The notes below the pieces were generated by a model. That model was not told the DNA's origin. It worked only from the letters and a program-made list of their open reading frames with translations, and searched no databases. From Bacteroidota bacterium (lineage in GTDB: Bacteria; Bacteroidota; Bacteroidia; Chitinophagales; BACL12), in the NCBI GenBank assembly GCA_016718035.1, contig JADKEK010000001.1, forward strand, positions 124,001 through 188,000: a stretch of 64,000 bases of DNA, in the 5' to 3' direction. Position 1 is the first letter of the stretch, and each line of letters starts with the position of its first letter. This document shows, in pieces, positions 41,550 to 51,039 of this stretch. The position numbers and the translations under genes are program-made.

Positions 41550-43214
41550 ATGAACCGTCTGCTTTTTACATTATTACTCCTCACAGGAATGCAGTTACAC
41601 GCACAAAAACAAATAGTTGTTGATGCTCCTGTAGAAAAGGCCACCGTGTTTTTAACCGGTGCTCAATTATTCCACCAAGCCTCTGTAAATCTGCCTAAAG
41701 GACAGTCTGAAGTTATATTACAGGGATTATCCATGTCGCTTGACCCAAATTCCATTCAAGGTGGTGGAAAAGGAGAATTTACCATTTTGGATATTCAATA
41801 CCGTTTATTTTATCCGGAGCCTAAACCAAATGCTGTTGTACTGACAGAAACAGATAAAAAAATTAAATCAATTAATGATTCCATTGTTGAATTGGATTTT
41901 GATTTAAGAACTTTTTATAACAGGAGAGAAGTACTTAATGTCCAAAAACAAATGTTGCTGAATAATACTTTATACAAAGGAACAGGAAGTGATTCACTTG
42001 TTTTAATTCAGCAAAGCGTTGAATATTATGATAAAAAGTTAAATGATATTTATGTAGAATTATTGCAAGTAGAGAAAAAGGAATATCAATTAAATCTAAA
42101 ACGTGCTGCCATGGTTGCTCGTGTATATGAGTTACAAAATTACCGCAATCAACAAGCTGCTTTGGAACAGCCAAACAACCCTATTCCGCAAATCATCATG
42201 AGTGTACAAGCTGATTATGCTTTGAGTGCTACTGTTGAAGCAAATTATATTACTTACAATGCCGGTTGGTATGCTACTTACGATATTCGTGCAACTGATA
42301 TCGCCAAACCTGTCGATATTGCCTACAAAGCAAACGTATGGCAAAATAGTGGTATCGATTGGAAGGATGTAAAACTCACCTGCTCAACCGGTAATCCAAT
42401 GATTGGGAATAATTTACCGGAAATTACAACATGGTATTTAGGTTATTATGATTATTACTATAACCGTGATGAAGTAAAAACTACCACACTCGGGTCTGTT
42501 GCGCAGGAGGATATGGATGATGTACAGGAACTATCAAAAAAATACCTGGAGGCTCCGGCAGTAGATGCAGGTTATGCTAGTAATTACACTACTCCTGTGC
42601 AAACAATAGCCAATGTGGAATTTGATATTCAATTGAAATACTCAATTCCTAATGATGGCAAAGGACATATTGTTGCCTTGCAGACAAAACAATTACCAAC
42701 TACTTATAACTATTTAATCGTACCTAAGGTAGAACAATCGGCATTTTTAATTGCGAGAATTACCGATTGGGAAAGTTTAAACCTTTTACCGGGCAACGCT
42801 AATATCTATTTCAATAATACATACGTTGGTAAAACCAATATCAATCCATTGGCTTTAGCTGATACCTTATCATTGTCGTTAGGCCGCGACAGGTCTATAG
42901 AAGTAAAACGCACACAATTGGCAGATAAATCCACTGAACGTATTTTAGCTACCAATGCTAAAAAGACAATGGCTTTCGAAATAGAAATCCGCAACGGTAA
43001 AGCAATTCCAATTGAGGTTATCATTAAGGACCATATCCCGGTATCTCAAAAAGAAAGCATTAAAGTGGAACTGTTTGAAAAAGATGGTGGTGAGCTGGAT
43101 GAATTAACCGGAATCATCACCTGGAGAGAAAAACTGAAAACTAAAGAGAAAAAGGATATCAACCTCGAATTCGAAATTACCTACCCTAAAAATGAGCCAC
43201 TCAGCTTGAATTAA
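41550..43214 (+). CDS. Mucoidy inhibitor MuiA-like secreted protein (DUF4140/DUF4139)
   Basis: A 554-residue exported protein; signal peptide 1-18 ends LHAQ. The N-terminal DUF4140 region reads VVDAPVEKATVFLTGAQLFHQASVNLPKGQSEVILQGLS, followed by a helical hairpin (about 95-210) and the DUF4139 beta domain (VEANYITYNAGWYATYDIRATD to the end, with KNEPLSL). The family was named for a mucoidy phenotype but has no firm molecular role. No sorting domain or lipobox is present. A clear terminator follows. It lies 90 bases downstream of the histidine kinase gene; co-transcription is possible. Confidence 0.88.
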   Translation: MNRLLFTLLLLTGMQLHAQKQIVVDAPVEKATVFLTGAQLFHQASVNLPKGQSEVILQGLSMSLDPNSIQGGGKGEFTILDIQYRLFYPEPKPNAVVLTETDKKIKSINDSIVELDFDLRTFYNRREVLNVQKQMLLNNTLYKGTGSDSLVLIQQSVEYYDKKLNDIYVELLQVEKKEYQLNLKRAAMVARVYELQNYRNQQAALEQPNNPIPQIIMSVQADYALSATVEANYITYNAGWYATYDIRATDIAKPVDIAYKANVWQNSGIDWKDVKLTCSTGNPMIGNNLPEITTWYLGYYDYYYNRDEVKTTTLGSVAQEDMDDVQELSKKYLEAPAVDAGYASNYTTPVQTIANVEFDIQLKYSIPNDGKGHIVALQTKQLPTTYNYLIVPKVEQSAFLIARITDWESLNLLPGNANIYFNNTYVGKTNINPLALADTLSLSLGRDRSIEVKRTQLADKSTERILATNAKKTMAFEIEIRNGKAIPIEVIIKDHIPVSQKESIKVELFEKDGGELDELTGIITWREKLKTKEKKDINLEFEITYPKNEPLSLN

Positions 43215-43231
43215 CAGGGGTAACCTAAAAC

Positions 43232-43268
43232 AAAAAATGGCCGATACTTTTGTATTGGCCATTTTTTA
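43232..43268 (+). terminator. Rho-independent terminator
   Basis: AAAAAATGGCC and GGCCATTTTTT arms, with GATAC/GTATT extending the stem around a TTTT loop. Symmetric A and T tracts would let it work on both strands. It ends the DUF4139 gene. Confidence 0.85.
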
Positions 43269-43601
43269 TTGGGCATGATATCTTATGCTGGTAACGATTT
43301 TCGCATTCGCATCCATAGATATATTATATATGCAGCTTATGGTGCCTTGTTCGTCATAATTTTGTCATTCCACAACTGGCCTCAATTTCCCCTTAACTGT
43401 TGATAATTAGGGCATTATGGGGTGAGTGCTGTGGATAAAAATCAACCTTGTTTAGAACTTTTCAGACTAATTTTGTGTCATATTATTGATTAAGGTATTG
43501 AAATGATGGAAATTTTAGGAATTTACCTGAAATTAACCTCAAAAGCGGATCTTAATCACTAAATAGCATTAATTTTGCACTTTAATTTGAAAAACAACAA
43601 A
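43269..43601. other. Gene-free upstream region of the 211-residue secreted protein
   Basis: No gene is seen in this stretch. It contains one good promoter-like pair (43448-43475) and a second TAATTTTG box (43570-43577) without a clear -33 partner. Otherwise it is plain A/T-rich sequence. Confidence 0.5.
43448..43475 (+). promoter_or_regulatory. Bacteroidota-type promoter
   Basis: TTG at 43448-43450 is followed after 17 bases by TAATTTTG (43468-43475), a full match to TAnnTTTG. It would give a leader of about 120 bases before the ATG at 43602. A second TAATTTTG at 43570-43577 could start a shorter transcript. Confidence 0.45.
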
Positions 43602-44237
43602 ATGAAAATAATTGGGGGGTTAAATCGAATTGTATCTTTATCATTACTTGGTTTATTGCTGAGCCTTACTACTGCATCATTTGCAGGAACAGGAGGTAGT
43701 AAATCACCTTATCATAAAGACCACAATCCGCTTAGTTTTTATTACTTTGGTTACAATACAATCAATCCTGGTTTTACTTTAGGTACGCATATTAACTTAT
43801 CATGGACTAAAATGGAAAAAGCTGGTTGTCGCGGTTCTAAAATCAGCGACCGTCAGTTTGTTATGATTCCTACAATAGGCATGTTTCAAAACGAAGCAAA
43901 TACCTTAAGCGCTTATGGTGCTTTAGAGTTTAACTTTAATATTACATTCAGCAAAGGATTAACCATGCAGTTTTTTGGTGCACCCGGTTATGCCCAAATG
44001 TTATCAGGTGATGAAACTATCGGCGGAAACGATAATGCCAATAGCCGTGTGTTAAGTACCACCGCTCACAGCGGGTTTATGCCAACTGCCGGTGCCGGTT
44101 TAGGTTACAATTTCCAAAAAATGAACGGAAAAGATTGCCCTTTGGCAATAAGCTTCAGAGGAATGGCAACATCTGTGGATGTAGCTGATTTAGCGATTTT
44201 CCCATCATTCCAAACAGGAATCACGTATTCTTTTTAA
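43602..44237 (+). CDS. Secreted protein, probably small outer-membrane beta-barrel
   Basis: A 211-residue protein starting at ATG 43602 (MKIIGGLNRIVSLSLLGLLL); the frame extends 9 codons upstream from a TTG that overlaps a promoter-like box and is not used. The signal peptide ends near SFAGTGG. The body alternates short strands (FGYNTINPGFTLGTHINLSWTKM, YGALEFNFNITFSKGLTMQFFGAPGYAQML) and ends FQTGITYSF, with a terminal Phe as in outer-membrane barrels. No family is recognised. It is followed 69 bases later by a T9SS cargo gene on the same strand. Confidence 0.7.
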   Translation: MKIIGGLNRIVSLSLLGLLLSLTTASFAGTGGSKSPYHKDHNPLSFYYFGYNTINPGFTLGTHINLSWTKMEKAGCRGSKISDRQFVMIPTIGMFQNEANTLSAYGALEFNFNITFSKGLTMQFFGAPGYAQMLSGDETIGGNDNANSRVLSTTAHSGFMPTAGAGLGYNFQKMNGKDCPLAISFRGMATSVDVADLAIFPSFQTGITYSF

Positions 44238-44261
44238 AGATTAATTAAGGATAAATTTTTC

Positions 44262-44296
44262 TTTGGGGATAGAGGTTTTGCTACCTTTATCCCCAA
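44262..44296 (+). terminator. Hairpin between two secreted-protein genes
   Basis: Perfect 9-base arms TTGGGGATA (44262-44270) and TATCCCCAA (44288-44296) surround a 17-base loop. There is no strong T tract after it, so it may be a weak terminator or a leader structure; it ends 10 bases before the next ATG. Confidence 0.4.
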
Positions 44297-44306
44297 ATTT
44301 ATTTTA

Positions 44307-46709
44307 ATGAAAAAGTATGCTTTTTTAATAGTAGCCGTGCTGGCTGCTTTTACCGCTTCTGCACAATATCCACTAGTGAATATAGCAGATATCCAATTTA
44401 AAGACGATGCTGCTCTTGCCGCTGAAGACGATTTATCTGCTTACGATGGTGATACCGTTCGTATTCAGGGAATTGTAACGTTTGACCCTTGCGATTATGC
44501 CCTTTCAAGCTCTGGAAGCCGCATGGGAACCTACCTTCAAGATCCTGAAGAGGATGAATTTGCAGGTATTCACGTATTAATCGACTGGCCTGCAATTGGT
44601 TGGACTGACCTCGAAAGTTTAAATGATGCAACTTTATTCGTTGATAATTTTCAAGTGGGAAATATCGTAGAATGTACAGGTATAGTAAACACCTTTGAGG
44701 GTAATACTCAATTTTTGTTAATACCGGTTGAATCTGAAATCATTGGTTTTGGAGTTGTTCCTGACCCTGATGAACGCGAAATTGCTGAATTTATGGTAAG
44801 CGATGGCGCCGGTGGCCAGGTTATCAATACTCTTGATGGCGAAAAATATGAGGGTAAATATGTAGAATTTACCAATGTTTATGTTACAGATGTTGTTCCA
44901 TCAGGCTTAAGATGGTTCTGGTATTTACAAGATGATGCCGGTAATAAAATCCAAATTCGCGATATGAGCGGGCATTTCCGCAACGATACTTACGATGATG
45001 AGTGTAACCTGTGGGCCGGTGGTGCAGCGGGTGAAACCAATACACCTTTAACCTATGAACCTCCTGCAATTGGAACCAATTTAGCCTACGTTCGTGGTGT
45101 TATTCTCGAATTTACTGCTGAAACTCAATATGGCATTGCTCCTTTATTATTATCTGATATCGGACCTTCGTTAGCTTCACCTCCTGTAATTACCAATATT
45201 GAAAGAACCCCAACTGTTGCTACCGCAGCTGAAACTGTTGTGGTAAGTGCTGATATTACTGACTTAGACGGCTTTGTGGCTTCGGCTAACTTGTATTTTA
45301 GTTATGGATACGGTAGTACAGACTGGAATTTAGCTACTATGGCAAACGTAGGCGCTGATTCTTGGGAAGGGGAAATTCCGGGACCTGGAATTGCTTTCGA
45401 CAGTATGTATATTAACTTTTACCTGGAAGCTTTTGATGATGACGCTAATGTGATTACAAGCCCTTCACCAGCTTCACCTTTAACATATATAGTATATAAT
45501 GATGGAATTACTTCTATCGTGCAAATCCAAAATACACCTTTCCCTTCAGGAAGCTCAGTTTGGGCAAATGATAGCATCCCTTCAATGAACATCGAAGCTA
45601 TTGTTACAGCAACCACCAAAACTTACGATTTGGGTATGGTAGCTGTTCAGGAAGGTAGTGGACAATATGAAGGTATTTTTATTAAATCTGTTCCCGGTGA
45701 TGGCACCGACGGTTTACTCCGTGGCGATAAAATCAATATTACTGCAGGTAAAGTAATTGAGGAATTTGGCGTGACCAAACTTACCAATATCTCTTATACA
45801 TTGGTTTCTCAAATGAATGATCTGCCTGCTTTCGTTACCGGCATTAACCCGACGGACGTGGACGCAAAAATATACACTGCTACCGAACCTTGGGAAGGTA
45901 TGATGGTGAAATTTGATAACGCGTTTGTTACTTCAAACAACGCAGATGCCGCTGCAGGTGGTGCTTTTGGCGAATGGAGAGTGAATTCTTCAAACACCCC
46001 GGAAGTAGGTATGCGTTGTGACGATTATAGCTATGAAGTTAACTTTGAATTTGGTGTTGACACACTTACTATGGGTGAGGAACTCACTTATATTCAAGGA
46101 CTTATGTATTATAGCTTCAGCAACTGGAAGTTATTACCACGTGATAGAAACGACATAGAAGGGTATACCACAGTATATCCAAACAGCATTGTTGCGTTCA
46201 ACTTTACCAGCCCTGCCGCTTCAGGAGCAATTGATCAGACTGCCGGCACTATCAATTTAACAGTGCCTATGGGTACCGATGTAACCGCTTTAACCCCTTC
46301 TATAGATTTTACCGGGCAGTATGTTGATCCAGCATCAGGAATTGCTCAAAATTTCACATCTCCGGTGGTTTATACCAGCTATTCACCGGTTACTTTTGAG
46401 CCAAAAACATACACTGTAACGGTAACTCAAAATGTTGGTATTGAAAGTATCAACCTGTCAGAAATACAGGTTTATCCTAACCCGACATCTGACGTTTTGA
46501 CTGTTGAAATCGGGGCGCCTACAGACATGCAGGTTTCTATTGGAATTAAAGACCTGGAAGGTCGTAACATACAGGAAATCAACGAGTTATGCTATGTGGG
46601 AAAAAATATTTTTGCTTTTGATTTGAGGTCAGTTGCAAACGGATTATATTTGCTTCAAATAAGTTCAAAGGATAAAACAACAATACTTAAGATAGAGGTT
46701 TCCAAATAA
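44307..46709 (+). CDS. Large secreted protein with T9SS type A sorting domain
   Basis: An 800-residue exported protein with signal peptide 1-20 (ending TASAQ). It is rich in Asp, Thr and Gly. Residues 22-270 contain OB-fold-like strands (YDGDTVRIQGIVTFDPCDYAL, then GTYLQDPEEDEFAGIHVLID), repeated in part around residues 400-640 (IVTATTKTYDLGMVAVQEGSGQYEGIFIK), as in DUF5689 or secreted nuclease-associated domains. Residues 290-400 look like an Ig-type domain. The end starts IQVYPNPTSDVLTVEIG and closes with GLYLLQISSKDKTTILKIEV, a T9SS sorting domain. No enzyme motif is seen. A terminator follows. Confidence 0.82.
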   Translation: MKKYAFLIVAVLAAFTASAQYPLVNIADIQFKDDAALAAEDDLSAYDGDTVRIQGIVTFDPCDYALSSSGSRMGTYLQDPEEDEFAGIHVLIDWPAIGWTDLESLNDATLFVDNFQVGNIVECTGIVNTFEGNTQFLLIPVESEIIGFGVVPDPDEREIAEFMVSDGAGGQVINTLDGEKYEGKYVEFTNVYVTDVVPSGLRWFWYLQDDAGNKIQIRDMSGHFRNDTYDDECNLWAGGAAGETNTPLTYEPPAIGTNLAYVRGVILEFTAETQYGIAPLLLSDIGPSLASPPVITNIERTPTVATAAETVVVSADITDLDGFVASANLYFSYGYGSTDWNLATMANVGADSWEGEIPGPGIAFDSMYINFYLEAFDDDANVITSPSPASPLTYIVYNDGITSIVQIQNTPFPSGSSVWANDSIPSMNIEAIVTATTKTYDLGMVAVQEGSGQYEGIFIKSVPGDGTDGLLRGDKINITAGKVIEEFGVTKLTNISYTLVSQMNDLPAFVTGINPTDVDAKIYTATEPWEGMMVKFDNAFVTSNNADAAAGGAFGEWRVNSSNTPEVGMRCDDYSYEVNFEFGVDTLTMGEELTYIQGLMYYSFSNWKLLPRDRNDIEGYTTVYPNSIVAFNFTSPAASGAIDQTAGTINLTVPMGTDVTALTPSIDFTGQYVDPASGIAQNFTSPVVYTSYSPVTFEPKTYTVTVTQNVGIESINLSEIQVYPNPTSDVLTVEIGAPTDMQVSIGIKDLEGRNIQEINELCYVGKNIFAFDLRSVANGLYLLQISSKDKTTILKIEVSK

Positions 46710-46738
46710 CATTTTGCCATTGGAAACCTGTTTTGGTT

Positions 46739-46775
46739 AACCCGTTTCGGTTTAAAATCCGTAACGGGTTTTTTT
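46739..46775 (+). terminator. Rho-independent terminator
   Basis: AACCCGTT (46739-46746) pairs with AACGGGTT (46763-46770), followed by a run of T. It ends the large T9SS gene. Confidence 0.85.
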
Positions 46776-46915
46776 ATGTTTTGAATTTTCAATTTAATTG
46801 CATCAAAAATATTTTCACTGCTTATTTTTCTGATTTAGTATCCTTATAAGAAGTCGTTTTTTAAAAATTCGAAAATTTTATTGCCCTTCAATGTTCACCT
46901 TAAAAACTTTAGGGC

Positions 46916-46945
46916 AAAAAAAATCCGGCTCTTTTGAACCGGATT
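46916..46945 (-). terminator. Rho-independent terminator of ndk
   Basis: AATCCGG (46922-46928) and CCGGATT (46939-46945) form the stem. The run of A before it becomes a U tract on the minus strand, ending the ndk transcript 20 bases after its stop codon. Confidence 0.8.
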
Positions 46946-46963
46946 GTTATAAGTAGTATATTT

Positions 46964-47383
46964 TTAAAAACGCTCAAGCTTGCTAAAATGGAAATCGCTT
47001 TCAATATTGGCATTCTCATCACTGTCGCTGCCATGAACTGCATTCTCTCCAATGCTGGATGCATATTTTTTTCTGATAGTGCCTTCCTCAGCTTTTGACG
47101 GGTCTGTTGCACCAATTAATTTTCTGAAGTCTTCTACTGCATTATCTTTTTCAAGAATAGCTGCAACAATAGGACCTGAACTCATAAAGTCAACAAGCTC
47201 ACCATAAAAAGGTCTTTCTTTATGCACGGCATAAAATTCACCTGCTTTCTCTTTACTTAACTTAGTATATTTCATGGCAATGATTCTGAAGCCTGCTTCA
47301 TTAATCATTTGTAAGATTCCGCCGATGGAATTTTTTCGAACTGCATCGGGTTTAATCATAGTTAATGTTCTATTTCCTGACAT
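46964..47383 (-). CDS. ndk: Nucleoside diphosphate kinase
   Basis: A 139-residue enzyme that balances nucleoside triphosphates by phosphate transfer through a histidine. RTLTMIKPDAVRK (5-17), RPFYGELVDFMSSGP and GTIRKKYASSIGENAVHGSDSDENA (101-125, active His117) are the family motifs. The ATG at 47383 gives the normal start MSGNRTLTMIKPDAV; the longer frame adds 15 residues with no family match. It is divergent from nrnA with a gap of about 90 bases. Confidence 0.96.
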   Translation of the reverse strand: MSGNRTLTMIKPDAVRKNSIGGILQMINEAGFRIIAMKYTKLSKEKAGEFYAVHKERPFYGELVDFMSSGPIVAAILEKDNAVEDFRKLIGATDPSKAEEGTIRKKYASSIGENAVHGSDSDENANIESDFHFSKLERF

Positions 47384-47472
47384 ATTATAGTATTTTCGGG
47401 CGCAAAGATAGGAATTAACTCTCTCCATTTTTAAAAAATCTAAAAAATGGTGACCTTAGCAGTAAATTTAAC

Positions 47473-48486
47473 ATGAAAGACCTCGGACTCCTCTTTAATT
47501 ATTTGAAGCAACCGCGCAGGATTGTGTTGCTTACTCATGTGCGTCCGGATGGTGATGCAGTTGGTTCGGCATTAGCCCTTAAATCCTATTTCGAAATCAA
47601 AGGCCATATAGCAGATGTTATTGTTCCTGATGATTTCCCTGATTTTTTGAATTGGATGTTCCAAAGTGATAAGGCCTTTAATCACCAAAAAAATCCTAAA
47701 ACATGTTTCGCTGTTTTGGCCAGGGCAGAAGTTATTTTTTTCCTCGACTTCAATGCTTTAAAAAGAATTGAAAATTTAGGGGAAGATGTGAAAAAACTGA
47801 ACAGGCCTTATGTGAGTGTAATGATTGATCATCATCGTGAACCTGATTATTTTACGGACTATATGTTATGGAACGATAAAGCAAGTTCCACAGCCGAATT
47901 GGTTTACGATTTTATTCATATGGCCGGTGATGCCGATTTGATAAATACGGAAATGGCTGCTTGTATTTATGCAGGTATGGCATTAGATACCGGTATTTTT
48001 CAATTCAGCAATACTACTTCACGTGTGCATGAAATAGCGGCGCATTTAATGCAAAAAGGAATTAATATTGAACAAATTCACAACAACGTGTATAACCAAT
48101 ATGGTGAAAACAGAATGCGTTTTGTTGGATTTTTGTTAGCAGAAAAAATGGTAGTAGTTGCAGAACACCGTGCAGCTTATATGAGTATTACCATGGCTGA
48201 AGCAGAAAAATATAAATTGAATAATGGCGATAAAGAAGGCATTGTGAACCTGCCCTTAGCCATGCGTGATGTAGATATGGCGGTGCTTTTTACCGAAGAC
48301 AGAGATAAGATTAAAATATCGTTCAGGTCAAAGGGCGACGTTAATGTTGAATTTTTGGCACGAAATTTCTTTAATGGAGGTGGACACAGGAATGCTTCAG
48401 GTGGTTCTTCCAAATTATCGTTGGAGGATACCGTGAAACGATTTGTAGAAGTGCTACCGGAGTTTACGCAACAACAAAACAATTGA
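47473..48486 (+). CDS. nrnA: DHH-family oligoribonuclease/pAp phosphatase (NrnA-like)
   Basis: A 337-residue DHH/DHHA1 phosphoesterase. LLTHVRPDGDAVGSALAL (18-35), VMIDHHREPDYF, and GMALDTGIFQF supply the metal ligands. The DHHA1 part ends with FFNGGGHRNASGG, which binds the substrate. The family degrades very short RNAs (and often dephosphorylates pAp), finishing RNA turnover in species that lack Orn. Length is normal. A secreted cyclophilin gene follows 24 bases downstream and may be co-transcribed. Confidence 0.93.
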   Translation: MKDLGLLFNYLKQPRRIVLLTHVRPDGDAVGSALALKSYFEIKGHIADVIVPDDFPDFLNWMFQSDKAFNHQKNPKTCFAVLARAEVIFFLDFNALKRIENLGEDVKKLNRPYVSVMIDHHREPDYFTDYMLWNDKASSTAELVYDFIHMAGDADLINTEMAACIYAGMALDTGIFQFSNTTSRVHEIAAHLMQKGINIEQIHNNVYNQYGENRMRFVGFLLAEKMVVVAEHRAAYMSITMAEAEKYKLNNGDKEGIVNLPLAMRDVDMAVLFTEDRDKIKISFRSKGDVNVEFLARNFFNGGGHRNASGGSSKLSLEDTVKRFVEVLPEFTQQQNN

Positions 48487-48510
48487 TTTACATAAAAACA
48501 GTTATTCGAA

Positions 48511-49152
48511 ATGAAAAAAACAAGTTTATTTTTATTGATGATTATGTTTGTTCAGGCATTAGCGTTTGGACAAAGCGACAAAAAGAAATACAAACATTTA
48601 CCTGATGGATTGTATGCAGAAATGCAAACTAGCAAAGGCAATATTTTGTTATTTCTTGAATTTCAAAAAGCTCCATTAACCGTTGCTAATTTCGTTGGCC
48701 TTGCAGAAGGCAAAATTGAAAATGCAGCAAAACCATTAGGTAAACCATTTTTCGATAGTCTGATTTTTCACCGCGTAATTGCTGATTTTATGATTCAGGG
48801 TGGTGATCCGAAAAAAAATGGAACAGGTGGTCCCGGTTATGCATTTAAAGATGAATTCCATAGTGACCTCAAACACACCGGTCCCGGAATATTATCGATG
48901 GCTAACTCAGGTAAGTTTACGAATGGCAGTCAGTTTTTTATAACGCATAAAGAAACACCATGGCTGGATAATAAACATGCTGTTTTCGGACATGTTGTAG
49001 AAGGACAAGATGTAGTGAATGCAATTGCGCAAGGCGACATGATTGTTCATGTAAAAATTATCAGAAAAGGTAAAGCCGTAAAAAAATATGATCCGGCAGC
49101 TGTCTTCAAAGAATTTGAAACAAAAGGAGAAGTTAAAAGAAGTTCAAAATAA
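48511..49152 (+). CDS. Exported cyclophilin-type peptidyl-prolyl isomerase
   Basis: A 213-residue protein with signal peptide 1-21 (ending LAFGQ), so it folds proteins in the periplasm. The cyclophilin domain (35-195) has FLEFQKAPLTVANFVGLAEG, FHRVIADFMIQGGDPKKNGTGGPGY, SMANSGKFTNGSQFFITHKETPWLDNKHAVFGHVVEG. The conserved Arg of FHRVI, plus FMIQGGD and QFFIT, shows an intact active site. The C-terminal 25 residues are lysine-rich. A strong terminator follows within a few bases of the stop. Confidence 0.94.
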   Translation: MKKTSLFLLMIMFVQALAFGQSDKKKYKHLPDGLYAEMQTSKGNILLFLEFQKAPLTVANFVGLAEGKIENAAKPLGKPFFDSLIFHRVIADFMIQGGDPKKNGTGGPGYAFKDEFHSDLKHTGPGILSMANSGKFTNGSQFFITHKETPWLDNKHAVFGHVVEGQDVVNAIAQGDMIVHVKIIRKGKAVKKYDPAAVFKEFETKGEVKRSSK

Positions 49153-49177
49153 AAAAAAGGGCGTAAGCCCTTTTTTT
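49151..49177. terminator. Bidirectional terminator
   Basis: AAAAAAAAGGGC and GCCCTTTTTTT flank a GTAA loop. It ends the cyclophilin gene and, on the other strand, the small lipoprotein gene that stops at 49201. Confidence 0.85.
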
Positions 49178-49200
49178 ATGTAGTAATTTAATTGTTGTAT

Positions 49201-49599
49201 TTATAACACTACTTCAAAATAATAAACCTGATTGGTTTCAGCATTTCTATCTTCAAGCGTCATTTCATTATTGGTAAGCGTCAAAATATTAAACACCCGC
49301 GATTGAAATTCATCGCTTAATGTCAGAATACTTGCTTTATCGCTGAAAATATAAATGCCGGTAATACTAACTGGTGTTGCACCTAAATTATAAGTCTCGG
49401 TATAATCAGATGTATCTGTAAATGTAATATTGTAATTGAGATAAGTAGAAGTGAATAACGGCGTTTGATCATATCCATCAATTTCAAACTTATATACGGA
49501 CCATGATCTGCTAATATGATCAGTTGCCTGATCAACTCGAATATCTTCGCATGAAGATGCCAGGCCAACCAAAAACACAATCATAAATATTTTCCGCAT
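49201..49599 (-). CDS. Small unrecognised lipoprotein
   Basis: A 132-residue protein from ATG 49599 (MRKIFMIVFLVGLASSC, lipobox ASSC with Cys17); five more codons upstream are possible but spoil the signal. The body (SWSVYKFEIDGYDQTPLFTSTYLNYNITFTD, then LEDRNAETNQVYYFEVVL) looks like a small beta-barrel of the lipocalin-like type common in Bacteroidota lipoproteins. No function is known. It lies directly downstream of the persulfide dioxygenase gene. Confidence 0.75.
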   Translation of the reverse strand: MRKIFMIVFLVGLASSCEDIRVDQATDHISRSWSVYKFEIDGYDQTPLFTSTYLNYNITFTDTSDYTETYNLGATPVSITGIYIFSDKASILTLSDEFQSRVFNILTLTNNEMTLEDRNAETNQVYYFEVVL

Positions 49600-49615
49600 A
49601 TTAATTCCCATCATA

Positions 49616-51007
49616 TCAAATTAATGTTGCCACCGATGCTTCTGTTGGAAGTGAAGTTTTTTTAATACTTCCCCAACCACCTGCAACATTCACAAAATTA
49701 TCAAATCCTTTTTCTTTTAAAATAGAGGCTGCCATCATACTGCGATATCCAGCGGCACAATGTACAATATATTTTTTAGTATTATCCAATTCACCTGCAC
49801 GCTCATCAATTTCACTCAACTGTATGTTGATGGCATTAACTACATGCTCTGTATCAAATTCACTTGGTTTACGCACATCTAACACGACATAGTCAGAATT
49901 GTTGTAAAACTGACTCATTTGCTCTGCCTGAATGGTAGTAACCGTATCGATTTCTTCACCTTTGTTAAGCCAATTTTCAATACCACCCTCTAAGTAGCCG
50001 ATTACCTGTTCGTAACCAACACGTGCCAACCGGATAATTGATTCTTCTTCTTTACCTTGCACAGTAACCAAAACAAGCGGTAGATGAATATCCACCAATG
50101 TACCAACCCAAACGGCAAACATGCCATTTAATCCAATATTTAAAGAGCCAGGAACAAATCCTTTTTCAAAATTATCTGCTACTCGTGTATCTAAAATAAT
50201 AGCGCCGTTTTCAACTTCAGCTTTAAATGCTGCTACACTTAATGCTTTAGTATTTTTGGCTATTACTTCATCAATGCTGGTATATCCATTTTTATTAATA
50301 CGTGCATCCTCAAAAAAGTAGGGCGGAGGTTGCGTTAAGCCATCAGTTACAGCGGCAATAAATGCTTCGCGTGTCATTTCCTGCAATGCATAATTGGTTT
50401 GTTTCTGAATACCTATTGTGGAAAATGTTTCTTTCCCCATACTTTTTCCGCAAGCACTTCCTGGTCCATGAGCAGGGTAAACAATAACATCGTCGGCTAA
50501 AGGTTTTATTTTTTCATTTAATGAATCATACATTTTTGAAGCCAATGCTTCTTTAGTCATCAAACCATCTAATAAATCCGGACGACCAACATCACCAACA
50601 AATAAAGTATCACCAGTAAAAATGCAATGCTCTTTTCCTTGTTCGTCAATCAATAAATAACAAGTTGATTCCAATGTATGACCTGGAGTATGTAATACGC
50701 GAATTTTTATTTTGCCAATATTAAATTCCTGTCCATCAGTTGCATTTATAACAGTGTAAGCAGTATTTGCTTCAGGACCATAAATAATAGCAGCACCTGA
50801 TTTTTTTGCTAAATCAAGATGACCGGAAATAAAATCAGCATGAAAATGTGTTTCAAAAACATATTTAATTGTAGCATTTCTGCTCGCTGCTTTTTCTAAA
50901 TAAGGTTCCGGTTCACGCAACGGATCTATTACAGCGGCAACACCATCACTTTCTATGTAATAGGCAGCCTCTGCAAGGCAATTCGTGTATAGTTGTTCTA
51001 TGTGCAT
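49616..51007 (-). CDS. Persulfide dioxygenase-like metallo-beta-lactamase fused to two rhodanese domains
   Basis: A 463-residue protein. Residues 1-240 are a metallo-beta-lactamase fold of the ETHE1/persulfide dioxygenase type: FETHFHADFISGH (51-63; His54, His56, Asp58), RVLHTPGHTLEST and FTGDTLFVGDVGRPDLL. Two rhodanese domains follow (about 260-355 and 365-460). The second has the active loop HCAAGYRS with Cys417; the first has VTVQGKEEE at that place and no cysteine, so it should be inactive. The family oxidises glutathione persulfide to sulfite and shuttles sulfane sulfur. It lies 32 bases downstream of the E2 gene on the same strand. Confidence 0.92.
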   Translation of the reverse strand: MHIEQLYTNCLAEAAYYIESDGVAAVIDPLREPEPYLEKAASRNATIKYVFETHFHADFISGHLDLAKKSGAAIIYGPEANTAYTVINATDGQEFNIGKIKIRVLHTPGHTLESTCYLLIDEQGKEHCIFTGDTLFVGDVGRPDLLDGLMTKEALASKMYDSLNEKIKPLADDVIVYPAHGPGSACGKSMGKETFSTIGIQKQTNYALQEMTREAFIAAVTDGLTQPPPYFFEDARINKNGYTSIDEVIAKNTKALSVAAFKAEVENGAIILDTRVADNFEKGFVPGSLNIGLNGMFAVWVGTLVDIHLPLVLVTVQGKEEESIIRLARVGYEQVIGYLEGGIENWLNKGEEIDTVTTIQAEQMSQFYNNSDYVVLDVRKPSEFDTEHVVNAINIQLSEIDERAGELDNTKKYIVHCAAGYRSMMAASILKEKGFDNFVNVAGGWGSIKKTSLPTEASVATLI

Positions 51008-51039
51008 GTTGTGGGTTATTTACAATAAATAACGATTAA

